Origin: Verrucomicrobiota bacterium
GTDB taxonomy: Bacteria > Verrucomicrobiota > Verrucomicrobiia > Opitutales > Opitutaceae
Assembly (NCBI GenBank): GCA_028293545.1
Contig: JAQGOP010000012.1
Coordinates: 178,989 to 242,988, forward strand
DNA length: 64,000 nt
Reading direction: 5' to 3'
The position numbers and the translations under genes were made by a program. The notes beneath the pieces were generated by a model that had not been told where the DNA came from, made no database searches, and saw only the letters and a program-made list of their open reading frames with translations. Below, one piece after another: positions 19,059 through 28,464 of this stretch (position 1 is the first letter of the stretch; the number at the start of each line of letters is the position of its first letter).

Positions 19059-20833
19059 GCGTCGCGAGCGAATCACGCGACCTGCTGGTGAAGCGCCTCC
19101 AGCGCCTGCTGCGCTGGCGGTTGTGGATCCAGGAACGGCTGCAGCTTTCCGAATGGCAGGTGACTCTCCTGTGGGCGGCGCTCGCGGGTTTCCTCGGGAG
19201 TTTGTCCTCGCTGCTTTTTTCCGCGCTGGCCGAGGGCGTCCACGAAGTGCTCACCGGCTCGAGCGCGGGCGTGGTCGAATCGATGCGGCATCTGCCCTGG
19301 TGGGGCCGCATCCTCGTCCCGACGCTCGGCGGCGCGGCGGCGGGGCTCGTGCTGCTGTACGGGCAGCGGCTGACGCGGGCGCAGAGTTCGACCGATTACA
19401 TGGAGGCGATCGCGATCGGCAACGGACGCGTGCCCGTGCGCGCGAGCCTCGTGAAAAGCGCGGCGGCGCTTTTTTCGATCGGCTCCGGTGGCTCGATCGG
19501 GCGCGAGGGCCCGATGGTGCAGCTCGCCGCCGTCGTGGCTTCATTGGTCGGACGCTGGCGCCTGTTCACCGGCCCACAGCTTCGCCTGCTGGTGGCGTGC
19601 GGTGCGGCGGCCGGCATCGCGTCGGCGTACAATGCGCCGATCGCGGGATCCTTTTTCGTGGCGGAAATCATCCTTGGCTCGATTGCAATGGAGAGCCTCG
19701 GGCCATTGGCGGTTTCGGCGGTGGTGGCGACGCTGACGATCCGCGTGCTGACCTCGGCGCAGGTGCTCTACAAGGTGCCGGCGTTCCAGTTGAATTCACC
19801 GTGGGAGATGGGGCCGTATGTGTTGCTTGGGCTGGTGACGGGTTCGCTGGCTCCCGCGTTCCTGCGGTCGCTCAAGCAGTCGGAGGAATTTTTCATCTCG
19901 CTGAAGCTGCCGCTGGTGGCGCGGCTCGCGCTGGGCGGGTTGCTGGTGGGCGTGATGGCGATCCACGTCCCGGAAGTCTGCGGCAACGGTTACAGCGTGG
20001 TCGTGCAGATCCTGAACGGCCCGATGGTTTGGAAAGTCCTGCTGGGTTATTTCGCGTGCAAGTGGCTCGCCACGATGGCGTCGTTTGGTTCGGGGGCGCC
20101 CGGCGGCGTGTTCACGCCGTCGCTCTTCATGGGAGCATGCGTCGGCTACCTTTTCGGCGCCGCGGTGCACTCGGTGTGGCCGGCGGGGGCGATGGATCCG
20201 GGAGCTTTTGCGCTCGTCGGCATGGGATCGTTCCTCGCGGCGGCCAGCCGCGCGCCGGTCATGGCGATCATCATGCTTTTCGAAATGACGCTGAGCTATG
20301 ACATCATCCTGCCGCTGATGTTGTGCAGCGTGATCGCGTACTACACGTCGAAGGGAATCCAAGGGGCGTCGCTTTACAGCGAATCCTTGAAGCGCAAGGC
20401 GGCCTCCGGCGAATCGACGCCGCCGATGCCCGCGGGCGAAGTGCAGGATCTGATGAAGGCGAATCCGCCGGTGATCCCGCCGACCGCGCGCTTCGCGAAA
20501 ATCGCGCAGATGTTTTTGTCGGTGCGCGTGAACAACCTTTATGTGTGCGATGCCGAGGGGCGTTTTCAGGGCGCGGTTTCGCTGCACGACATCAAGCCGT
20601 ACCTCGGCGAAATCGATTTGGCCGAGCTGGTGATTGCGGGCGATATCCTGCGCGAGGATTTTCCCCGGATCGGGCCGTACCAGACCTTGAGCGATGCGCT
20701 CGGCCTTTTCTTGAGTCATCCGGTTGAGCGCCTGCCCGTGGTTGACCCGCAAACGGGCAAATTGCGCGGCAGCGTGGCCAAGACGGACCTGCTGCTCGCG
20801 CTGGTGGAAAAACGCCGCAAACCAACGGCCTAG
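19055..20833 (+). CDS. ClC-family chloride channel or H+/Cl- exchanger with C-terminal CBS pair
   Basis: A 592-residue membrane protein. GSGGSIGREGPMVQ near residue 149 contains the ClC selectivity motif GREGP with its gating Glu, and GSGAPGGVFTPSLFMG matches the third anion-coordinating motif. The first motif (GSGIP in well studied members) is replaced by AIGNGRVP, so ion selectivity may differ. A cytoplasmic tail from about residue 450 holds two CBS-type units, including VNNLYVCDAEGRFQGAVSLHDIK and ERLPVVDPQTGKLRGSVAKTDLL, which usually bind adenine nucleotides. It is coupled to the EIIA-like gene. Confidence 0.93.
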   Translation: MSVASESRDLLVKRLQRLLRWRLWIQERLQLSEWQVTLLWAALAGFLGSLSSLLFSALAEGVHEVLTGSSAGVVESMRHLPWWGRILVPTLGGAAAGLVLLYGQRLTRAQSSTDYMEAIAIGNGRVPVRASLVKSAAALFSIGSGGSIGREGPMVQLAAVVASLVGRWRLFTGPQLRLLVACGAAAGIASAYNAPIAGSFFVAEIILGSIAMESLGPLAVSAVVATLTIRVLTSAQVLYKVPAFQLNSPWEMGPYVLLGLVTGSLAPAFLRSLKQSEEFFISLKLPLVARLALGGLLVGVMAIHVPEVCGNGYSVVVQILNGPMVWKVLLGYFACKWLATMASFGSGAPGGVFTPSLFMGACVGYLFGAAVHSVWPAGAMDPGAFALVGMGSFLAAASRAPVMAIIMLFEMTLSYDIILPLMLCSVIAYYTSKGIQGASLYSESLKRKAASGESTPPMPAGEVQDLMKANPPVIPPTARFAKIAQMFLSVRVNNLYVCDAEGRFQGAVSLHDIKPYLGEIDLAELVIAGDILREDFPRIGPYQTLSDALGLFLSHPVERLPVVDPQTGKLRGSVAKTDLLLALVEKRRKPTA

Positions 20834-21035
20834 AATTGCGGATTGCGGATTTCGAATTGCGGATTGCCGAACGCGTTGGCGGTTCGCGCCGTCGGGCAAT
20901 TGCACATCATCAAGTCAGGCGGCGCACGGGAATCTAGAGCCCTGATTTGACCGCGCGTTCACGGACGCGCCCGCGTCCCCGAGCCTCGGGCCCATTCCGC
21001 AATCTGAAATCTGCGTTCCGAAATTCGCCCCGGGG
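20833..21035. repeat. Intergenic stretch with 'gaattgcggattgcgg' type repeats
   Basis: 20833-20872 has short direct repeats (attgcggatt, then ttcgaattgcggatt), and 20996-21028 has the related caatctgaaatctgcgttccgaaatt. Similar A/T-rich strings lie at 31545-31580 and 59580-59612. No coding gene is visible between the ClC stop and the porin start at 21134; the last 90 bases hold the candidate Pho box. Confidence 0.55.
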
Positions 21036-21049
21036 CAATTGCCCCCTGT

Positions 21050-21094
21050 TTGTCACATCGGCGCCATGAGTTCGTAACAATCGGAAGGCATCAT
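21050..21094 (+). promoter_or_regulatory. Candidate PhoB box and -10 upstream of the porin-pst genes
   Basis: Heptamers TTGTCAC (21050), GCGCCAT (21061) and TCGTAAC (21072) repeat at exact 11-bp steps, as PhoB half-sites do. Ten bp after the last heptamer lies CATCAT (21089-21094), a 4/6 match to a -10 element, the distance seen in PhoB-activated promoters. The match to the enteric CTGTCAT consensus is partial. The stronger array at 34170 shares the same pattern. Binding is not shown. Confidence 0.5.
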
Positions 21095-21133
21095 GACGGC
21101 GTTCCTAAAAACCAAAAACCGAACGCACTCATC

Positions 21134-22471
21134 ATGGTCACATTCAAATCCAAATGGCTCGCCCTGCTCGGCAGCGCGCTGCTCGCCACTGGCACTGCCC
21201 TCGCACAGGACAGCGGTCCGCTGATCGATATTCTCGTTAAAAAAGGAATCGTTACCGACCAGGAAGCCGAAGAACTCCGCGCCGACCTGGTCAAGGACTT
21301 CGTCAACAACACCTCCGCCGGCAAACTCAGCCTCAGCTCCTCGCTGTCGGAATTCAAACTCTCGGGCGACATCCGCATGCGCTATGAGTACAACAGCCAG
21401 GTGCCCGAGCTGGCGACCGGCGCGGCTCCCGTGAGCAACGAAACGTCGCGCCAACGGCTGCGCTTCCGCTTCAACGGCGACGCCATCCTGCAGAAGGGCT
21501 GGACGGCGGGTTTCGCGCTCGAAACCGGCCAAGCGTCCGATTCCGCGAACCAGACGTTTGTCGGCGCCGGGGACGATTACGGCATCTTCCTCGCCCGCGC
21601 TTATGTCGGCTGGCAGCCTAACGCGAACCTGGCGTTCGTCATCGGCAAGCAGAAGAATCCTTTCTACGCGACCGAGATGCGCTGGGACGCGGACATCAGC
21701 CCGCAAGGCGTGTACGAAAACTACAAGCTGTTCTTCGGCGCCAAGGACACGCTCGAGGCCCGGGTGATGCAGCACGCGATGGACGACCACAACGAGCAGC
21801 TTCCGGGCACCGCCGGTCGCGACACGTGGCTTTTTGAGCAGCAGGCGGTTTACACGCACTGGTTCGGCAAGGAAAACCTGAACAGCGCGATCCTCGCCCT
21901 CGGCTATTCTGCTTACAACCAGGGCACGATCACCTCGATCGCGACGGTCACGCCCACGAACTCGCCGTCCAACTCTGCCGCGTTTGTCGGCAGCACCCGC
22001 GCCCAGAACTACGGCACTTTCGCTGGCGAAGTGAATTGGGCCAACATCGCCGGCGCCGGCACGGGGTTCAAAATCTACTGGGATTCCTCCTATAATTTCC
22101 TCGGCGCCACGCGGGCTTACAATGTCTACGGCCTCAATCCTGCGCTCTTCAGCAAGGGCGCCGGCGCCTGGCTCACGGGCATCGGTTACAGCTACGGCAC
22201 GGGCAAGGTCCAGGGCGACTACAGCGTGAAGCTCGACTACCGCGAAGTGGGCGTCACTGCCGTCGACCCGAATACGAACGACTCTGACTGGGGCTTCAGC
22301 AAGACCAACGAAAAGGGCCTGAAGCTCGCCTTGGCGTATAACGTGACCGATTTCGCGAACTTCAACGTCACGTATTTCGACACTTCGATCATGCAGCACA
22401 ACATGACCTTCGCCCTCGGCAATCTCGACAAATCCCACGAGCTGCTCGTCGACCTCGTCATCAAATTCTAA
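21134..22471 (+). CDS. Putative outer-membrane porin (phosphate-regulon associated)
   Basis: A 445-residue protein. A signal peptide (MVTFKSKWLALLGSALLATGTALAQ) is followed by a short predicted helix (DILVKKGIVTDQEAEELRADLVKDF), then alternating strand-like segments rich in aromatic and small residues (LSGDIRMRYEYNS, RLRFRFNGDA, ARAYVGWQPNANLAFVIGKQ), ending in an aromatic residue (VDLVIKF) as outer-membrane barrels do. The start at 21134 is chosen for the signal peptide. Its position directly before pstSCAB suggests phosphate uptake across the outer membrane, functionally like OprP/OprO, though I cannot claim homology to those. Confidence 0.8.
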   Translation: MVTFKSKWLALLGSALLATGTALAQDSGPLIDILVKKGIVTDQEAEELRADLVKDFVNNTSAGKLSLSSSLSEFKLSGDIRMRYEYNSQVPELATGAAPVSNETSRQRLRFRFNGDAILQKGWTAGFALETGQASDSANQTFVGAGDDYGIFLARAYVGWQPNANLAFVIGKQKNPFYATEMRWDADISPQGVYENYKLFFGAKDTLEARVMQHAMDDHNEQLPGTAGRDTWLFEQQAVYTHWFGKENLNSAILALGYSAYNQGTITSIATVTPTNSPSNSAAFVGSTRAQNYGTFAGEVNWANIAGAGTGFKIYWDSSYNFLGATRAYNVYGLNPALFSKGAGAWLTGIGYSYGTGKVQGDYSVKLDYREVGVTAVDPNTNDSDWGFSKTNEKGLKLALAYNVTDFANFNVTYFDTSIMQHNMTFALGNLDKSHELLVDLVIKF

Positions 22472-22502
22472 GCGACACTCACGTTTCTAAATTCTCCCTC
22501 CC

Positions 22503-23324
22503 ATGAAAAAATATCTCCTCCTGCTTTCCGCGCTCGCGGTGGTTTCCACCGTCTCGGCCCAGAAGCTCGTCATCAAAGGCTCCGACACGCTCGGCGCGAA
22601 ACTCGTCCCGACGCTCGCCGAGGAATACAAATCGAAGCACCCCGGCGTCTCGTTTGAAATCGCCGCCGAGGGCTCGACCACCGGCATCGCGGCCATCATC
22701 GACGGCACCGCGCAGATCGGCATGGCTTCGCGCCGCGCCAAGCTCACGGAAATCTCCGCGGCCCAGGCCAAGGGCGTGAGCATGAAGCCGACGATCGTCG
22801 CTTTCGACGGCATCGCGGTCGTGATCAACGCGGCCAACCCGATCACCGGGCTTACCCGGCGCCAAGTGGAGCAGATCTTTGCCGGTGACGTCACCGACTG
22901 GTCCGCGGTCGGCGGCGGCGCGGGCAAGATTTCGCTCTACACGCGCAATACCGCCTCGGGCACGTATTCGGACTTCAAGGCGCTGGCCATGAAAAATCGC
23001 GACTACGCCTCGTCGTCGCAGAAGATGGCCGGTAACGAGCAGATCGTCGCCGAAGTCGCGAAGAATCCCAACGGGGTTGGTTACGTGGGCCTGGCCTACA
23101 TGAACGAGTCCGGCACCAAGGTCGCGGCGATCGATGGTTCAATCCCGAGCAAGGAGTCCGTCCTCACGAAGAAATATCCCTTCGCCCGCCCGACGTTCTT
23201 CTACACCAATGGCGAGCCCACCGGTGAAGCGCAGAAGTTCATCGAGTTCACGCTCAGCGACGAGGGAAAGAAAATCGTCGAGAATATCGGTTTCGTCGCG
23301 CCGGTGACGGAGGCCGCGAAGTAA
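22503..23324 (+). CDS. pstS: Phosphate ABC transporter periplasmic binding protein
   Basis: A 273-residue protein with the signal peptide MKKYLLLLSALAVVSTVSAQ. The phosphate-binding segments are visible: IKGSDTLGAKLVP, EGSTTGIAAIIDGTAQIGMASR and RNTASGTYSDF. It is the high-affinity phosphate receptor feeding PstCA. It is shorter than E. coli PstS (346) and matches the compact PstS type found in many non-enteric bacteria. It starts 31 bp after the porin stop and is followed by pstC after about 65 bp, so it belongs to the pst operon. Confidence 0.93.
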   Translation: MKKYLLLLSALAVVSTVSAQKLVIKGSDTLGAKLVPTLAEEYKSKHPGVSFEIAAEGSTTGIAAIIDGTAQIGMASRRAKLTEISAAQAKGVSMKPTIVAFDGIAVVINAANPITGLTRRQVEQIFAGDVTDWSAVGGGAGKISLYTRNTASGTYSDFKALAMKNRDYASSSQKMAGNEQIVAEVAKNPNGVGYVGLAYMNESGTKVAAIDGSIPSKESVLTKKYPFARPTFFYTNGEPTGEAQKFIEFTLSDEGKKIVENIGFVAPVTEAAK

Positions 23325-23391
23325 TTCGAACACGACCCTCTGGCCTGCCGACGAATTTCCGAAGGCTGGCCAGAGACACCGCCCTACTTTG

Positions 23392-24987
23392 ATGGAAGCC
23401 ACGCGCGCCAACCCCCATTTCCTCGTGAATCGCAGCCGGGTCCGACTGTTCGGACTCAGTTTCGACGACTGCATTCGCGTGTTCTTTGGGGGCAACGCCG
23501 TGGTTTCGATCATCGTTCTCGGGCTGATCACGTTCTTCCTCTTCCGCGAGGGTTCCGGGTTTTTTGGGCAGAACCGGCAGAATCTCATAGTCTATCGGCA
23601 GGCGGGCCTGGAGTACGTCGACTTCATCCGGGCGCAGCAGGATGACCACACCGCGCTGACGCGTTATCTGTCGGACCTGAGGCTGCGGCAGTTTACCTAC
23701 GCAACCGAACATGCCCCGATGTCGGTGGCGGCGGCGAACGCCTCGCTCGCGCGGTTCGACGATTTTGCGGGGCAGTTCGGCGACACGGTCGAACCCCTGC
23801 GAACGCTGGTGTCGGACCTCACCGAGCAGGCCTCGGCGATCAAGACGAAGTTCACGGTGATGGAAGACAAGAAGGAGGAGCGGCGGCAGTTGCTCGATGA
23901 AGGCCGCGCCGGCGATGCGGCCAAGGTCGTCATAACGCCGGTCGATTTTGCCGCGGAGCTAAAACCCATCCTGGGAACCCTCCCGGCCTACAGGGCGGCC
24001 AGCGCGGAGTTCGCACAGGGCCTGGAGCGCGTGCTCGCGACCGCGCCGACGCTGCCGACACCTGAGCTGCAAGCGCGCATGGATCGCTTCAAACTTCACA
24101 CCCGCGATTACCTCGCGGGATTTCCCGCGGTGACCACTCAGCTCGAGGCTTGGGATTACACGAAACCGGTGCCGGCGTCGCAGGCGTTCACTTCGTTTAT
24201 TTTTGGCCGCGAATGGCTGACGGCGAGTTTTTGGCAGGACTGGTACGGCGTGATCCCGCTCGTGGTCGGTTCGCTCATGGTGTCGCTGGTCGCGTTGCTG
24301 CTGGCGGTGCCGCTGGGTGTCGGCGCGGCGGTGTACGTCAACCAGATCGCGACGCCCGCGGAGCAGAAGTTCATCAAGCCATGCATCGAATTCATCTCGG
24401 CCATTCCTTCGGTCGTGCTGGGATTTTTTGGGATCGCGATCCTCGGCCAGGCGTTGCGGGCGCTGTCGCAGGTTTCGTGGCTGTCGTGGGTGCCGGGTTT
24501 CCCGTACAGCGAGCGACTGAACATCCTCACCGCGGGTTGCCTCCTGGCGCTGATCGCGGTGCCGACGATTTTCACGCTGGCGGAGGACGCGTTGAACAAC
24601 GTCCCGCGGGCTTTCAAGGAGGCCTCGTTCGCGCTGGGGGCGACGCGGCTGCAGACGGTGATCAAGATCATCGTCCCGGCCTCGCTGTCCGGGATAATTT
24701 CCGCCGTGCTGCTCGGGCTCGGTCGCGTAATCGGTGAGACGATGGTCGTGCTGCTCTGCGCGGGCAACCGGATCGCGATCCCGGATTTCACGGCGGGCCT
24801 GGCGGTGATCACCCAACCGGTGCACACGATGACCGGGATCATTGCGCAGGAAATGGGCGAGGTGGTGCAGGGGAGCATTCACTATCGCGCGCTGTTCGTC
24901 GTGGGGATGCTCCTCTTTTTCCTCTCGCTCGGCATCAACTACGTGGCGCAGCGGATCGTGCGCCGGTACCGCATCTCGATCGGATAA
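23392..24987 (+). CDS. pstC: Phosphate ABC transporter permease PstC with large extracytoplasmic insertion
   Basis: A 531-residue permease (E. coli PstC has 319). The first membrane segment is near residues 36-54; a hydrophilic, helix-rich insert of about 215 residues follows before the permease core begins at [20 protein letters not shown] (about 283). The cytoplasmic coupling loop (EAA motif) is [19 protein letters not shown] near residue 405, which contacts PstB. The start is ATG 23392 (the preceding TTG at 23389 is less likely). It is followed by pstA with 2 bp between. Confidence 0.93.
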   Translation: MEATRANPHFLVNRSRVRLFGLSFDDCIRVFFGGNAVVSIIVLGLITFFLFREGSGFFGQNRQNLIVYRQAGLEYVDFIRAQQDDHTALTRYLSDLRLRQFTYATEHAPMSVAAANASLARFDDFAGQFGDTVEPLRTLVSDLTEQASAIKTKFTVMEDKKEERRQLLDEGRAGDAAKVVITPVDFAAELKPILGTLPAYRAASAEFAQGLERVLATAPTLPTPELQARMDRFKLHTRDYLAGFPAVTTQLEAWDYTKPVPASQAFTSFIFGREWLTASFWQDWYGVIPLVVGSLMVSLVALLLAVPLGVGAAVYVNQIATPAEQKFIKPCIEFISAIPSVVLGFFGIAILGQALRALSQVSWLSWVPGFPYSERLNILTAGCLLALIAVPTIFTLAEDALNNVPRAFKEASFALGATRLQTVIKIIVPASLSGIISAVLLGLGRVIGETMVVLLCAGNRIAIPDFTAGLAVITQPVHTMTGIIAQEMGEVVQGSIHYRALFVVGMLLFFLSLGINYVAQRIVRRYRISIG

Positions 24988-24989
24988 TC

Positions 24990-26036
24990 ATGTCGACGCC
25001 CACGCCGAGCCACGTTTTCCAAGCCAATCTCACGCCGGCGCGGCGTCGCGAGAGCCTGATTTTTGGCCTGTTCGGCGGGGCGACCTACCTGGTCCTGCTC
25101 TGCGGCGCCTTGGTTTTTGGGACAATTATTTTCAAGGGCGCCGGCACGGTCTTCCAAGCCAAGGCGCCGTTCATCAACACGAGTTTCCTCCTGGACGCGC
25201 CGGAGTCGTTGCATGTGTTCCAGTTCGAGGGGAAGAAAATGGAGCTCGGCGACCGGGCCTTTCGTTTGTTCCAGGCGGAGCATCCGGAGGTCGCGAAACT
25301 CAAACAGGAAAGTTACATCTATTCAGCGGGAGGAATTTTCCCGTGCATCGTCGGGACGCTCCTGCTCGTGGTCGGCTCGATGACGATTGCGCTGACGCTG
25401 GGGGTCAGCGCGGCAATCTACCTCAACGAGTATGCGCGCGACGGTATGTTTATCCGTTTCATCCGCCTCGCGATCCTGAACCTGGCGGGCGTGCCTTCGA
25501 TCGTCTTCGGCCTGTTCGGCTTCGGCATGTTCGTCATTTTCTTCGGGTGGAACGTTTCGCTCATCGCGGGCTGGTTCACGCTCGCCTTCATGGTGCTCCC
25601 GGTGGTCATCACGGCTTCCGAGGAGTCCCTCAAGGCCGTGCCGAAGGGATTTCGCGAAGGCTCCTTGGCGCTCGGGGCGACGAAGTGGCAGACGATCCGG
25701 AAAAACGTGCTGCCCTATGCGCTTCCCGGGATCCTGACCTCGTCGATCCTCGGCATTGCGCGCGTCGCGGGTGAGACCGCGCCGATCATGTTCACCGCCG
25801 CGTACGTGGTGAGGGACAAGCTGCCGTGGCAGGTCGATAAATTCTCCGACTTTTTCTTCCAGGGTGTGATGGCGCTCCCGTACCATATTTACGTGGTCAG
25901 CTCGAAAATTCCCCAGAACGAGTACACTGAACGGGTGCAGTACGGCACGGCCTTCGTTTTCCTTGTCCTGGTCGCGATGATCGCCACCACCTCGATTATC
26001 CTGCGCAACCACCTCCGCAACCGTTACAAATGGTAA
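24990..26036 (+). CDS. pstA: Phosphate ABC transporter permease PstA
   Basis: A 348-residue permease, about 50 longer than E. coli PstA because of an extracytoplasmic segment after the first membrane helix (residues about 55-110, including [19 protein letters not shown]). The EAA coupling loop is [19 protein letters not shown] near residues 215-235. The gene starts 2 bp after pstC and its stop overlaps the pstB start by 7 bp, which fits one operon. Confidence 0.93.
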   Translation: MSTPTPSHVFQANLTPARRRESLIFGLFGGATYLVLLCGALVFGTIIFKGAGTVFQAKAPFINTSFLLDAPESLHVFQFEGKKMELGDRAFRLFQAEHPEVAKLKQESYIYSAGGIFPCIVGTLLLVVGSMTIALTLGVSAAIYLNEYARDGMFIRFIRLAILNLAGVPSIVFGLFGFGMFVIFFGWNVSLIAGWFTLAFMVLPVVITASEESLKAVPKGFREGSLALGATKWQTIRKNVLPYALPGILTSSILGIARVAGETAPIMFTAAYVVRDKLPWQVDKFSDFFFQGVMALPYHIYVVSSKIPQNEYTERVQYGTAFVFLVLVAMIATTSIILRNHLRNRYKW

Positions 26037-26902
26037 CCACCGCCCCCATTCTCATGGACACCCGCCCTGTCGCCCCTGCCTCCACGTTTCGTCCCACGAC
26101 GACCACGCCGGCGGCGGCCGGTCCCGGCGCGCAGGCCGCGCCCGCCGAAACCCTGATCGACATCGACCACGTCGATTTCTTCTACGGCGCCACCCAGGCG
26201 CTACACGATGTCAGCCTCCGCATCGAAAATAGAAAAGTCACGGCCTTCATCGGGCCGTCCGGCTGCGGGAAATCGACCCTGCTGCGCTGCCTGAATCGCA
26301 TGAACGACCTGATCGACGGCACGCGCATCGCGAAGGGCTCAATCCGTATCCGCGGCGTCGACATCCACCAGCACGACGTCGACGTGATCGAGCTCCGCAA
26401 GCAGGTTGGCATGGTGTTCCAGAAATCGAATCCTTTCCCCAAGTCGATCTACGAGAATATCACGTACGGCCTCCGCCTGCAGGGCGTGAACAACAAGGCG
26501 CGGCTCGACGAGGTCGTGGAAAAATCCCTGCGCGGCGCCGCGCTGTGGGACGAGGTCAAGGATCGTCTCGACGCGAGCGGCCTCGGGCTGTCCGGCGGGC
26601 AGCAGCAGCGCCTGTGCATCGCGCGCGCCATCGCAGTCGAGCCTGAGGTGATCCTGATGGATGAGCCCTGCTCGGCGCTTGACCCCGTCGCGACGGCGAA
26701 GGTCGAGGAGCTGATCCAGGAACTCCGCACCCGTTTCACGATCGTGATCGTGACGCACAACATGCAGCAGGCCGCGCGCTGCTCGGACAAGACGGCGTTT
26801 TTCTACATGGGCAAGCTGATCGAGTACGCCGACACCCGCGATATCTTCACCAAGCCGGCCAACGCGCAGACCGAGGCTTACGTCTCCGGTCGTTTCGGCT
26901 GA
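26030..26902 (+). CDS. pstB: Phosphate ABC transporter ATP-binding protein
   Basis: A 290-residue ATPase: [10 protein letters not shown] (Walker A, about residue 74), [19 protein letters not shown] (signature, about 186), [13 protein letters not shown] (Walker B) and [15 protein letters not shown] (H-loop and PstB-specific tail). Compared with typical PstB (about 257) it has an N-terminal Pro/Ala/Thr-rich extension of about 35 residues; a start at 26054 (MDTRP) would shorten it slightly. It energises phosphate import through PstCA. Confidence 0.95.
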   Translation: MVTTAPILMDTRPVAPASTFRPTTTTPAAAGPGAQAAPAETLIDIDHVDFFYGATQALHDVSLRIENRKVTAFIGPSGCGKSTLLRCLNRMNDLIDGTRIAKGSIRIRGVDIHQHDVDVIELRKQVGMVFQKSNPFPKSIYENITYGLRLQGVNNKARLDEVVEKSLRGAALWDEVKDRLDASGLGLSGGQQQRLCIARAIAVEPEVILMDEPCSALDPVATAKVEELIQELRTRFTIVIVTHNMQQAARCSDKTAFFYMGKLIEYADTRDIFTKPANAQTEAYVSGRFG

Positions 26903-27049
26903 GGTTTTTTAACCACGAATGGACACGAATAAACACGAATCCGGAAATCGAACCGCGGAGTTTTTCCACCGGTCGCTCGGATGCGAATCGCGTAATCCGC
27001 GGAAGAAATCCGGTCTTTGGGATTCGCGTCCATTCGTGGTTAAAAAACC
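26903..27049. repeat. Inverted-repeat element 'TTAACCACGAATGGACACGAAT', complete copy
   Basis: The left end GGTTTTTTAACCACGAATGG (26903) and its inverted copy CCATTCGTGGTTAAAAAACC (ending 27049) bound about 147 bp between pstB and phoU. A related fragment is at 47641-47690. The ends could form a long stem and may attenuate transcription between pstB and phoU; this is not established. Confidence 0.8.
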
Positions 27050-27094
27050 CTGATCCATTTCCGTGCACTTTCCGTCCTAACCCCACAAAGCAAA

Positions 27095-27778
27095 ATGACC
27101 CATTACAGCGAAGAGATGAATAAGCTGAAGGACACCATCCTCGCGATGGCCAGCCATTCGGAATCCGCGGTCGCCCGCGCCATGCGGGCCTTGGTCGAGC
27201 GCGACGACCCGCTCGCCCTCAAGGTGGAGGAGGATGACAACATCATCGACCAGTTTGAAATCGAGGTGGACGACATCGCGCTTCACCTGCTGACGAAGGC
27301 GCCGCTGGCGACGGAACTCCGTTTCATCACGGTTGCGATGAAGATCTCGCAAAACCTGGAGCGGGTGGGAGACGAGGCCTGCTCCATCGCGCGGCGCGCC
27401 CATGACCTCGGGCAGGAGCCGCAGCTCAAGCCTTACATCGACCTGCCGCGCATGGCGACGATGGCGCTCGAGATGCTGCGGGATGCGTTGTCGGCCTTCG
27501 TGGAGCGCAAGCCGGAAGTGGCGCGAACGGTCATCCCGCGCGACAAGGAAGTCGACGACCTGAACCGCCAGCTGCACCGCGAGCTGTCGAGTTACATGGT
27601 GGAGCGCCCCACGACCATTTCCCGCTGCCTCGCGCTGATGGTGATTTCAAAATGCCTGGAGCGGATTGCCGACCACGCGACGAACATCGCCGAGGAAGTG
27701 GTTTATCTTTACGAAGCACGCGATATCCGGCACGCCGGTTTGAAGGAGAATCATGAAGCAGAAAATCCTGGTCGTTGA
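27095..27778 (+). CDS. phoU: Phosphate signalling complex protein PhoU
   Basis: A 227-residue all-helical protein with two PhoU repeats; each contains the family pattern around acidic residues (VEEDDNIIDQFEIEVDD, APLATELRFITVAMKISQNLERVGDEA and, in the second repeat, KEVDDLNRQLHRELSSYM ... SKCLERIADHATNIAEEVVYL). PhoU links the Pst transporter to the PhoR kinase and represses the Pho response when phosphate is plentiful. Its 3' end overlaps the phoB start by 26 bp, so the two are translationally linked. Confidence 0.95.
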   Translation: MTHYSEEMNKLKDTILAMASHSESAVARAMRALVERDDPLALKVEEDDNIIDQFEIEVDDIALHLLTKAPLATELRFITVAMKISQNLERVGDEACSIARRAHDLGQEPQLKPYIDLPRMATMALEMLRDALSAFVERKPEVARTVIPRDKEVDDLNRQLHRELSSYMVERPTTISRCLALMVISKCLERIADHATNIAEEVVYLYEARDIRHAGLKENHEAENPGR

Positions 27779-28439
27779 CGATGAGCCGGATGCCCTCGAG
27801 GTACTCGGTTTTAAGCTCCGCGAAGCCGGCTTCACGCCGATCTTCGCGGCCGATGGCCTGAAGGCGCTCGCCGCGGTGCGCGCGGAACGGCCGGACTTGG
27901 TCGTGCTCGACCTGATGCTCCCGGAGCTCGACGGCCTGGAAGTCTGCAAGCTCATGCGTCGCGATCCCGCGACGGCCAGCATCCCGGTCCTCATGCTGAC
28001 CGCCAAGGCGGCGGAAATGGATCGGGTGGTGGGCCTCGAGCTGGGCGCCGATGACTACGTGACGAAACCGTACAGCCCGCGCGAACTGGTCCTCCGGATC
28101 CGGAAGCTGCTCAAGCGCACCAAGGGCGCCGACGAAACCGGCGACCAGATTCACATCGGCCCGCTGATGGTCGACGTGCCGCATCACGCCGCGCAGCTCG
28201 ATGGGAAGCCGGTCACGCTGACCGCCACCGAGTTCAACCTGCTGGTCGTGCTGATGAAACGCCGCGGCCGCGTGCAATCGCGCGAGCGTTTGCTGCAGGA
28301 CGTGTGGGGTTACGAGACGGCGATCGACACGCGGACGGTGGACACGCACATGCGGCGGCTGCGCGAAAAGATCGGCGTGGCGGCGGACTATTTGGAAACC
28401 ATCCGCGGCGTCGGCTATCGTTTCAAAGCTGGCTCATGA
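27753..28439 (+). CDS. phoB: Phosphate regulon response regulator (OmpR/PhoB family)
   Basis: A 228-residue protein: receiver domain (residues 1-120) with the acidic pocket VVDDEPD, phospho-acceptor Asp53 in LVVLDLMLPELDG and the conserved Lys in VTKPYSPRE; then a winged-helix DNA-binding domain (about 130-226; LTATEFNLLVVLMKRRGRV and RTVDTHMRRLREKIG). Its position between phoU and a PhoR-like kinase identifies it as PhoB. It is the likely reader of the 11-bp repeats at 21050 and 34170. Confidence 0.93.
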   Translation: MKQKILVVDDEPDALEVLGFKLREAGFTPIFAADGLKALAAVRAERPDLVVLDLMLPELDGLEVCKLMRRDPATASIPVLMLTAKAAEMDRVVGLELGADDYVTKPYSPRELVLRIRKLLKRTKGADETGDQIHIGPLMVDVPHHAAQLDGKPVTLTATEFNLLVVLMKRRGRVQSRERLLQDVWGYETAIDTRTVDTHMRRLREKIGVAADYLETIRGVGYRFKAGS

Positions 28440-28464
28440 CCGCCCGGCTGTCTTGGTTGACGGC

